Shown one piece after another: positions 22,006 to 29,967 of a DNA stretch of 64,000 nucleotides. The position numbers and the translations under genes are program-made. The stretch spans positions 8,307 to 72,306 of the forward strand of contig JAWLGK010000019.1 of the NCBI GenBank assembly GCA_041685115.1. Direction: 5' to 3'. The notes under the pieces were generated by a model, which had not been told where the DNA came from, did not search any database, and worked only from the letters and a program-made list of their open reading frames with translations. The stretch is from JALOAT01 sp041685115. GTDB taxonomy: Bacteria; Pseudomonadota; Gammaproteobacteria; Thiohalomonadales; Thiohalomonadaceae. Position 1 is the first letter of the stretch, and every line of letters starts with the position of its first letter.

Positions 22006-24032
22006 GGGCCGCGACTCAGCAGTTGGGCATTGATCGCCACGATGATGGTTGATGCGGACATGAATACCGCTCCCACGGCCGGCGACAGCAGCACGCCGGC
22101 CTGGTAGAGCACACCGGCCGCCAGGGGGATGGTGAAGGCGTTGTAGGCCGTGGCCCACCACAGGTTCTGCACCATCTTGCGATAGGTGCGCCGGGCGAGC
22201 CCGACGATGGCTGTGACGTCGCGCGGATCGGAACGGACCAGCACGATGTCGGCGGACTCGATGGCCACGTCCGTCCCGGCGCCGATGGCGATGCCCACGT
22301 CGGCCGCCACCAGGGCGGGTGCGTCGTTGATGCCGTCGCCGACCATGGCGACGCGCAGCCCGCGCGCTTGCACGTCACGTATGCGCGCGGCCTTCTGCTC
22401 GGGTGATACTTCGGCGAAAAAGTCATCCAGTGCCAACTCGCCCGCCACCCAGGCGGCCACGGTGCGGGAATCGCCGGTGAGCATCATCACCTGGATACCC
22501 AGCGCCTTCAGGCGTGTGATGGTCTCGCGCGACTCGGCCCGAATGATGTCGGCCAGTGCAATGGCCGCCTGTGGTTCGTCGTTCACCAGCACGTAGACCA
22601 CCGTTTTGCCTTCTTCGCTTGGCCGCCGCACGCGCGCATCGTCCACCACCAGGCCGTGTTCGCGCAGATAGCCCGGGCTCACCACCTTCACGTCCCGGCC
22701 ACGCACGCGCGCCTGCGCGCCCTTACCCGGGATGGCGCGAAAATCTTCCGGCGGTACCAATGCGAGCCCACGTTCGCGGGCCGCTTCCACGATGCCACGG
22801 GCGAGCGGATGCTCCGAGTTCTGCTCCAGGCCCGCGGCAAGGACGAGGGCCTCGTCATCCGTCATGGTGCCGAGGGTGATCACCTCGCTCACGCCGAAGC
22901 GCCCTTCGGTAAGCGTGCCGGTCTTGTCGAACACCACCGCGTCGATGGCGCGCGCCCGCTCGAAGGCGGCGCGATCGCGAATCAGCAGGCCGCGTTGCGC
23001 CGAGAGCGTGGTGGAGACGGCCACCACCAACGGCACCGCGAGCCCGAGTGCATGCGGACAGGCGATCACCATCACGGTGACCATGCGGGCCACCGCGAAA
23101 TCGAAAGGCCTGCCCAAGCCGAGCCAGGCCAGCAGCGTAATGCTGCCGACTCCGATAGCCACCAGCGTGAGCACCCGTGCGGCGCGGTTGGCCAGGTCCT
23201 GGGTCCGTGAACGCGATGCCTGCGCGCGACGCACCATTTCCACCACCTGGGCGAGATAGGTTTCGTTGCCGGTTTTTTGCACCTCCACCACCACCGACCC
23301 CTCGCCGTTGACCGCACCGCCAATGACCCGGGCGCCGGGGCCTTTCTCCACCGGCTGGCTTTCACCGGTGAGCATGGCCTCGTTCACGCTGCTATTGCCC
23401 TCGCAGATGACGCCGTCCACCGGGAACTTCTCTCCGGGTCGTACCAGCACCCGATCGCCCGGCACGAGTTCGGACAACGGCAGGTCTTCTATTGAGGCGT
23501 CCGCCCGCAGGCGATGGGCCTCGGCAGGCATCAGACTGACCAGCTTTTCCAATGCGCCGGAGGCACCCATCACCGAACGCATCTCCAGCCAGTGGCCGAG
23601 CAGCATGACGTCGACCAGCGTGGCCAATTCCCAAAACAACACGTGGCCATCGAGACCGAATACCACGGCGCTGGAATAGAGGTAAGCGACGCTGATGGCT
23701 AGCGCGACCAGGGTCATCATGCCCGGCCGCGCGCCCCGCAGCTCCGGTATCGCACCGGCCAGGAAGGGCCAGCCGCCGTAGAGATATACCGCCGTGGCGA
23801 GCACGAAGCTCATGGGTCCGCCCCACGACGGCAACGAGTAAGGGTCACCGAGGAAACCGAGCACCTCCTGGGACAGGGCGAGGATGGGAACCGTCAGTAC
23901 CAGTGAAACCCAAAAGCGTCTCTGGAACCAGCCGACCATGCCAGCGTGATCAGGCCCATGGCGCATTGCACCCTGGTCGCTCTGATCGTGATGCGCAGCT
24001 GCCGTATGGCGCGCGTGTGCGGGGGTATCCAT
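21972..24032 (-). CDS. copB: copper-translocating P-type ATPase, CopB type
   Basis: This 686-residue P1B ATPase pumps copper or silver out of the cytoplasm. The membrane motif is CPH (Cys325-Pro-His327) rather than the CPC of CopA, which marks the CopB/P1B-3 group. The phosphorylated aspartate is Asp369 in DKTGTLTEG, the HP motif is SEHPLARGI, and the hinge is GDGINDAPAL. The N-terminus lacks a CxxC heavy-metal domain and instead is rich in histidine (HARHTAAAHHDQ), also typical of CopB. No copper regulator or multicopper oxidase is adjacent. It is tail-to-tail with the secreted unknown gene and divergent from fdnG. Confidence 0.93.
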   Translation of the reverse strand: MDTPAHARHTAAAHHDQSDQGAMRHGPDHAGMVGWFQRRFWVSLVLTVPILALSQEVLGFLGDPYSLPSWGGPMSFVLATAVYLYGGWPFLAGAIPELRGARPGMMTLVALAISVAYLYSSAVVFGLDGHVLFWELATLVDVMLLGHWLEMRSVMGASGALEKLVSLMPAEAHRLRADASIEDLPLSELVPGDRVLVRPGEKFPVDGVICEGNSSVNEAMLTGESQPVEKGPGARVIGGAVNGEGSVVVEVQKTGNETYLAQVVEMVRRAQASRSRTQDLANRAARVLTLVAIGVGSITLLAWLGLGRPFDFAVARMVTVMVIACPHALGLAVPLVVAVSTTLSAQRGLLIRDRAAFERARAIDAVVFDKTGTLTEGRFGVSEVITLGTMTDDEALVLAAGLEQNSEHPLARGIVEAARERGLALVPPEDFRAIPGKGAQARVRGRDVKVVSPGYLREHGLVVDDARVRRPSEEGKTVVYVLVNDEPQAAIALADIIRAESRETITRLKALGIQVMMLTGDSRTVAAWVAGELALDDFFAEVSPEQKAARIRDVQARGLRVAMVGDGINDAPALVAADVGIAIGAGTDVAIESADIVLVRSDPRDVTAIVGLARRTYRKMVQNLWWATAYNAFTIPLAAGVLYQAGVLLSPAVGAVFMSASTIIVAINAQLLSRGPQPRGETPTRK

Positions 24033-24308
24033 GCGCGAAGCCTAGTGAGCATCCGCCCTATGTTCTACGTACGCTGCCCGCTGACCCTTGTGCATGTACT
24101 TGCTGAAATGCTGATGCGCTGAGCCCGCGATACCTGTCTGGACGGGTCCATTACCGAAACTATACTTCGACTCACCCCGAGGGATAACAACGACGGTGAA
24201 CAACCATCAGGGCCCCTGATTGTCCCGCGGCAGATTCGTGCAGTTTCCTGTTATGCAGGCGCGTAAGGTTGCGCAGGCGCGGCTGCGTTCGTCAACGGAG
24301 GAGCAGTC

Positions 24309-27300
24309 ATGGATTGTTCACGGCGAAACTTTTTCAAGATATGCGCGGGCGGCCTCGGCTCGTCCACGCTGGCGGTGATGGGCTTCTCGCCCGCGCAGGT
24401 GTTGGCGGAATCGCGCGCCTTCAAGCTGGCGCGCACGCGCGAGACGCGCAGCACCTGTCCCTACTGCTCCGTAAGTTGCGGCGTCATCATGTACACGCTG
24501 GGTGACGGCTCCAAGAACGGCAAGCCGGCGCTCATCCACGTAGAAGGCGATCCGGATAATCCCGTGAATCGCGGTACCCTCTGTCCCAAGGGGGCCGGGC
24601 TGGTCGACATGGTCAACAGTCCGAACCGTCTCCAGTATCCCGAGTATCGCGCGCCCGGCAGCGACCACTGGCAGCGTATCTCCTGGGATGACGCGCTCGA
24701 TCGCATCGCGTCACTGATGAAGCAGGACCGTGACGCCAACTTCATCGCGACGAACGCCAAGGGTGAGATCGTCAACCGCTGGCTGACCACCGGCTTTCTG
24801 GCAAGCAGTGCCGCCAGCAACGAAAGCGGCTACCTGACGCACAAAGTGGTGCGTCCGCTCGGCATCGTCGCCCTCGACACCCAGGCCCGCATCTGACACT
24901 CGCCGACGGTGGCAAGTCTTGCCCCGACCTTCGGTAGAGGTGCGATGACCAATCACTGGGTCGACATTAAGAATGCCGACCTCGTTCTAATCATGGGCGG
25001 TAACGCGGCCGAGGCCCACCCGTGCGGCTTCAAATGGGTGATGGAGGCCAAGGCGCAGCGCGGCGCGAAGCTCGTGGTCGTCGACCCGCGCTTCACCCGT
25101 TCCGCAGCGGTAGCCGATTACTACGCGCCTATTCGTGTTGGCACCGACATCGCCTTCCTCGGCGGGGTGATCAATTACCTGCTCACCCATGACCAGATTC
25201 ACCAGGAGTACGTGCGTCACTACACCAACGCGCCATTCCTGGTGCGCGAGGACTTCAATTTCGAGAACGGCCTGTTCAGCGGCTATGACGCGGCCAACCG
25301 CAAGTACGACCGCAGCAGCTGGGGATACGAAATGAGCGTCGACGGTTACGCCATGGTGGACGAAACCATGCGTCACCCGCGCAGCGTCATGCAGTTGCTG
25401 CGCAAGCACTTCGCGCGCTACACACCCGAGATGGTGAGCCGCATCACCGGCACCCCCGAGGACCGTTTCCTGAAGATCTGTCAGATGATCGGAGAGACCT
25501 CGGCGCCCGACAAGGTGATGACCATCATGTACGCGCTGGGTTGGACACAGCACTCCGTGGGTTCACAGAACATCCGCACCATGGCGATGATCCAGTTGCT
25601 GCTCGGCAACATGGGGCGGCCGGGCGGCGGTGTGAATGCGTTGCGCGGTCATGCCAACGTCCAGGGCATCACGGACATGTGCCTGCTGACCAACAACCTG
25701 CCCGGTTACATGCGGCTGCCCAGTGACGGCGAACAGACCTACGCGGACTTCCTCGCCGCGCGTTCGCCCAAGCCGTTGCGGCCGGAGCAGATGAGCTATT
25801 GGCAGAACTTCCCGAAGTTCCAGGCCAGCCTCATGAAGGCGTGGTGGGGGCCGGCCGCAAGCAAGGAGAACGACTTCCGCTACGACTGGTTGCCGAAGGT
25901 CGACAAGCCCTACGACACTCTGCACATCTTCGAGCGCATGCATCAGGGCAAGCTCAATGGCTTTTTCTGTCAGGGGTTCAACCCCATCGCGGCCATGTCG
26001 CACAAGGCGAAGATCGCCGAGGGACTCGCCAAACTGAAGTACCTGGTGGTGATCGACCCGCTGGGCACCGAGACGTCCGAGTTCTGGCGCAATGCCGGTG
26101 AATACAACGACGTGGACCCGGCGCAGATCCACACCGAGGTTTTCCGCCTGCCCGCCACCTGCTTCGCGGAGGAGACCGGTTCCTTCACCAACTCGGGTCG
26201 TGTGATCAGTTGGAAGCAGCGCGCCATCGACCCGCCGGGGCAGGCGAAGAGTGACGGCGCGATCATGGCCGCACTGTTTCAACGCCTGCGCAATGCGTAT
26301 GTGCACGAGGGCGGGGCCTTTCCCGAGCCCATCGTCGAGCTGCATTGGCCGTATCGTGACCCGGAAAACCCGTCGTCGGAGGAGTTGGCGCGCGAGATCT
26401 CCGGCTATGCGCTCGCCGAGGTGACCGACCCGAAAGAACCGACCAAGGTGCTGGCCAAGGCCGGCGAGCAGTTGGCTGGCTTCGCCCAGTTGCGCGACGA
26501 TGGCTCCACCGCCAGCGGCAACTGGCTGTACTGCGGCTCCTGGTCGGAACAGGGCAACCTGATGGCACGGCGCGACACGTCGGACCCGTCCGGGCTCGGC
26601 ATGTACCCGAACTGGGGCTTCGCCTGGCCGGCCAACCGCCGCATCCTCTACAACCGCGCCTCGGCGGACCCGGCCGGCAAGCCGTGGGACAAAAAGCGCG
26701 CGCTGGTGTTCTGGAACGGGGTGAAGTGGAGCGGCGCCGACGTCCCGGACATGCGCCCCGACGCCGCCCCGGAGGAAGGCGTCAATCCGTTCATCATGAA
26801 CGCCGAAGGCGTGGGTAAGTTGTTCGCCCTGGGCGGCATGGCGGAAGGGCCATTCCCCGAGCACTACGAACCTTTCGAGTCTCCGCTCGGCTACAACCCG
26901 CTGCATCCGGACAACCCGCAGGCGATCCACAACCCGGCGGCGCGTGTGTTCCCGGGCGACTGGAACAACTTTGGCAAATCGGAGAGCTATCCGTACGCCG
27001 CGACCACCTACCGTCTCACCGAGCACCTCCATTTCTGGACCAAACACGCGGTGGCCAATGCCATCGTGCAGCCGGCCCAGTTCGTAGAAATTGGCGAGGG
27101 TCTGGCGCGGGAAAAAGGTATTCGCAACGGCGAATTCATCGTGGTGAGCTCCACGCGCGGGGCAATCCGGGCGGTGGCGGTGGTGACCAGGCGCATCCTG
27201 CCATTGCAGGTGGATGGCAGGGTGGTCCACACCGTGGGCATTCCCATCCACTGGGGTTTCACCGGCGTGGCGAAGCAGGGCTTCTTGGCCAACACCCTGA

Positions 27301-27374
27301 CGCCATTCGTCGGTGACGCCAACGCCCAGACACCGGAATTCAAGGCGTTCCTCGTGAACGTGGAGAAAGCCTGA
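24309..27374 (+). CDS. fdnG: formate dehydrogenase-N alpha subunit, selenoprotein (in-frame UGA = Sec196)
   Basis: The 1021-residue catalytic subunit oxidises formate at a bis-MGD molybdenum (or tungsten) cofactor and faces the periplasm. A Tat signal SRRNFFK leads the protein. A [4Fe-4S] site CPYCSVSCG with a later CPKG follows. The in-frame TGA at 24894-24896, codon 196, is flanked by DTQARI and HSPTVASLAPTFGRGAMTNHW, the exact context of selenocysteine in FdnG/FdoG. The E. coli enzyme also has Sec at 196. The frame continues without further interruption to 27374, so this is one gene and not two fragments. Ribosome site GGAGGAG precedes the ATG at 24309. fdnH starts 11 nt after the stop. 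Confidence 0.95.
24897..24934 (+). promoter_or_regulatory. bacterial SECIS element directing Sec insertion in fdnG
   Basis: Directly 3' of the UGA, GGCAA (24911-24915) and UUGCC (24919-24923) form a stem with the small loop GUC, with a G-U in the loop at the expected distance of about 14-23 nt from the UGA. This is the SelB-binding layout of bacterial SECIS elements. Outer pairing across 24900-24930 is weaker and not modelled here. Confidence 0.7.
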
Positions 27375-27385
27375 GGAGGCGCGCG

Positions 27386-28288
27386 ATGGTAGCTCAAGCC
27401 TTGGATGTGACCCGCCGATCCGCCACCACCACACCGCCGCCGGGGGTGCGTCGCACCACCCAGGTGGCGAAGCTGATCGACATCTCCCAATGCATCGGCT
27501 GCAAGGCCTGCCAGGTGGCGTGCATGGAGTGGAACGACCTGCGCGGCGACATCGGCGCCAACGTCGGCGTGTACGACAACCCGGCGGACCTGAATGAACA
27601 CACCTGGACGCTGATCCGGTTCACGGAGGTGGAACATGGTCCGTACGACCTCGAATGGTTGATCCGCAAGGACGGCTGCATGCACTGCGGGGACCCGGGC
27701 TGCCTGAAGGCCTGTCCGTCCCCCGGTGCGATCATCCAGCATTCCAACGGCGTGGTGGATTTCCAGCAGGAACACTGTATCGGTTGCGGCTATTGCGTGG
27801 CCGGGTGTCCCTTCAACATCCCCCGCATATCGAAGCAGGACGAGAAGGCCTACAAGTGTTCCATGTGTTCGGACCGCGTGTCGGTGGGACTCGAACCGGT
27901 GTGCGTGAAGACCTGCCCGACCGGCGCCATCCACTTCGGCACCAAGGACGACATGATCCGCCACGCCGATGCGCGCATCGCGGACCTGAACAGTCGCGGT
28001 TTCCGCAACGCTGGCCTGTATGACCCGCGAGGTGTGGGCGGCACGCATGTGATGTACGTGCTGCAACACGCCGACCGGCCGGAGGCCTACGGCCTGCCCA
28101 AGGACCCGGCGATCAGTCCACTGGTGGAATTCTGGAAGGGCATCGCCAAGCCGCTTGGTCTGGTGGCCATGGGACTGACGGCCATCGGCGCCTTCTTCCA
28201 CTTCGTCAAGGTCGGTCCCAACGAGGCGGAGGACGGACCCGGCCAGGACACCGGTCGCTCCGGCAAAGGCAAGGGAGGTGATGCATGA
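27386..28288 (+). CDS. fdnH: formate dehydrogenase-N beta subunit, 4x[4Fe-4S] ferredoxin
   Basis: The 300-residue protein carries electrons from the alpha subunit to the cytochrome b. Four cysteine clusters are visible: CIGCKACQVAC, CMHCGDPGCLKAC, CIGCGYCVAGCP and CSMCSDRVSVGLEPVCVKTC. A single C-terminal membrane helix (LGLVAMGLTAIGAFFHFV, near residue 260) anchors it to the periplasmic face. It has no Tat signal and would be exported with FdnG. Ribosome site GAGGAGG (27373-27379) precedes ATG 27386. Its stop overlaps the start of fdnI (ATGA). Confidence 0.95.
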   Translation: MVAQALDVTRRSATTTPPPGVRRTTQVAKLIDISQCIGCKACQVACMEWNDLRGDIGANVGVYDNPADLNEHTWTLIRFTEVEHGPYDLEWLIRKDGCMHCGDPGCLKACPSPGAIIQHSNGVVDFQQEHCIGCGYCVAGCPFNIPRISKQDEKAYKCSMCSDRVSVGLEPVCVKTCPTGAIHFGTKDDMIRHADARIADLNSRGFRNAGLYDPRGVGGTHVMYVLQHADRPEAYGLPKDPAISPLVEFWKGIAKPLGLVAMGLTAIGAFFHFVKVGPNEAEDGPGQDTGRSGKGKGGDA

Positions 28289-28923
28289 CCACGACCGCAC
28301 GCAAATGGATCGAGCGCTACGATGCGCCACAACGTATCAATCATTGGACCGTGGCCATCACCTTCGTGCTGGCCGCCCTGTCGGGGTTCGCGCTGTTTCA
28401 TCCGTCCATGTATTGGCTGGCGCAGCTGTTCGGCAGCGGGACCTGGGCGCGCATCCTCCACCCTTTCATCGGGGTGGTGATGTTCATTTCTTTCCTTGGG
28501 CTCGCGGTGCGGTTGTGGCGACACAACCGCATCGAGGCGGCCGATCGCCAGTGGCTGCGCCACATCCGCGACGTGGTCGCCGCGCGGGAGCGTCAGCTAC
28601 CGCCCGTGGGCCGGTACAACGGCGGGCAGAAACTGCTGTTCTGGGTGATGGTCATCAGCATGCTGGTACTCGTCGTCACGGGATTCGCCTTCTGGCAGCC
28701 GTACTTCGCGCCCCTGGCGCCCATCGAACTGATGCGCATCGCTGTGGTGCTGCACGCCTTCGCCGCTTTCGCACTGATGCTCGGGATCATGCTGCACATC
28801 TACGCGGCCATCTGGGTTACTGGCACCATGCGGGCCATGATGCGCGGCAACGTCTCGGCGGCGTGGGCGCGCAAGCATCACCCGCTCTGGTACCGCCAAC
28901 TCACGCAAGGAAGCAAGCAATGA
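28285..28923 (+). CDS. fdnI: formate dehydrogenase-N gamma subunit, cytochrome b556
   Basis: This 212-residue integral membrane subunit has four transmembrane helices and passes electrons from FdnH to quinone. Family features are the start WIERYDAPQRINHWTVAITF with a haem-ligand histidine in RINHW, a second histidine in ILHPFIGV, and HAFAAFALMLGIMLHIYAAI with the ligands of the second haem b. A strong ribosome site GGGAGGTGATG lies inside the end of fdnH. The start overlaps the fdnH stop, and the gene's own stop overlaps the fdhE start, so all three are coupled. Confidence 0.94.
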   Translation: MTTTARKWIERYDAPQRINHWTVAITFVLAALSGFALFHPSMYWLAQLFGSGTWARILHPFIGVVMFISFLGLAVRLWRHNRIEAADRQWLRHIRDVVAARERQLPPVGRYNGGQKLLFWVMVISMLVLVVTGFAFWQPYFAPLAPIELMRIAVVLHAFAAFALMLGIMLHIYAAIWVTGTMRAMMRGNVSAAWARKHHPLWYRQLTQGSKQ

Positions 28924-29846
28924 CTGTCGCCGTCCATCCCGGCGAGACCGCGGTTCAGGCCGGTATCGCGGCTGTGCGGCTCGCCTCACCGCACGTGTTC
29001 GCCCAGCGTGCCCAGCGGTTCGCACGCCTGGCGCACGGGCACCCCATGGAGCCCTACCTTGATTTCATGGGGCGTCTGGCCGCCGCGCAACAGCTCCAGC
29101 TTGAGGCGGACGATCCGGGGGTTGTCCTGCCGGAGCATGACTTGGTGCTCCAGCGGACCAGTGACGATCGGCCGCCGCTGGACGTGCACGGCGGGCTGAT
29201 AGCGCAACCCTGGCGGCACGTCTTGCCACGGCTGTTGGATGCGGTGGCGCCCCATGCGCCGGTACGGGTGCGCCCGGTGATCGACCGACTCGTCGCGACC
29301 GACGAAGCGGCGTTGGCGGCCATGGCGCGGCGTGCGCTGCGCGGCGCCGACCCCATGCGTGACCCGGTGGTCGACCCGCTGGTGGCGGCCGCGCTTCAGG
29401 TGCATTGGGTGCGTCTGGCCACTACCCTCGATGCGGACGCGATCGCCGTGACGCAACCATCGCCCCTGTGCCCCGTGTGCGGCAGCGCACCGGTGGCGAG
29501 CGTGCTGCACGGCAATGGCGCCACCAAGGGCGTCCGATATCTGCATTGCAGTCTGTGCGACACCGAGTGGCACCTGTCGCGCATCCGCTGCAGCCATTGC
29601 GATGACGAAAAGGGCATCATCTATTTTGCCGAGGAAAATGCCACACCGGTGGTGCGTGCCGAGGCATGTGACTCCTGCCACGGCTACCTGAAGATCATCC
29701 ATTGCGACAAGGACGCCGGCGCCGATCCCATGGCCGATGACCTGGCCACCCTGGCGTTGGACATGGCCATGGCCGCCGAGGGCTTTGCGCGCAGCGGTCC
29801 CAACCTGTTGTTCGTCGCCGGCGAGGACATCCGCACGGCCAATTGA
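28920..29846 (+). CDS. fdhE: formate dehydrogenase accessory protein FdhE
   Basis: The 308-residue cytoplasmic FdhE is needed to make active respiratory formate dehydrogenase and is thought to act on its iron-sulfur or cofactor maturation before Tat export. It shows four CxxC pairs characteristic of the family: CPVCGSAP, YLHCSLCDTEWH, RCSHCDDE and EACDSCHGYLK. The start at 28920 overlaps the fdnI stop in ATGA. A much longer upstream reading frame is a shadow of fdnI. The sulfurtransferase gene fdhD and the selenocysteine genes selA, selB and selC are not in this window and must be elsewhere. Confidence 0.93.
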   Translation: MTVAVHPGETAVQAGIAAVRLASPHVFAQRAQRFARLAHGHPMEPYLDFMGRLAAAQQLQLEADDPGVVLPEHDLVLQRTSDDRPPLDVHGGLIAQPWRHVLPRLLDAVAPHAPVRVRPVIDRLVATDEAALAAMARRALRGADPMRDPVVDPLVAAALQVHWVRLATTLDADAIAVTQPSPLCPVCGSAPVASVLHGNGATKGVRYLHCSLCDTEWHLSRIRCSHCDDEKGIIYFAEENATPVVRAEACDSCHGYLKIIHCDKDAGADPMADDLATLALDMAMAAEGFARSGPNLLFVAGEDIRTAN

Positions 29847-29867
29847 GCCGGACGGAGAAAAAAATCA

Positions 29868-29940
29868 AACACAGAGCCGCAGAGGCACAGAGAGCACAGA
29901 GCTACCCATTCATCTCTGTGTTCTCTGTGCCTCTGCGTTA
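29868..29940. repeat. long inverted repeat with 9-nt periodicity, copy 6 (CACAGAG type)
   Basis: The left arm (29868-29901) is made of CACAGAG/CGCAGAG/CACAGAG units at 9-nt spacing. The right arm (29914-29940) is their complement and ends in GCGTTA. The loop is 12 nt. It lies between convergent fdhE and ppdK and could end transcription from both sides. Confidence 0.8.
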
Positions 29941-29967
29941 ATCCGTTCCTTGGTTAAGCACCGACCG

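Noticed and set aside
24033..24308. tRNA-Sec or other RNA gene upstream of fdnG
   Set aside because: No cloverleaf with a long variable arm could be folded by eye. Only a -10-like TATACT at 24161 and a ribosome site are seen.
24309..24896. Apparent early stop splitting formate dehydrogenase into two genes
   Set aside because: The TGA lies at the conserved selenocysteine position (196), is followed by a SECIS-like hairpin, and the frame continues to 27374 without a gap.
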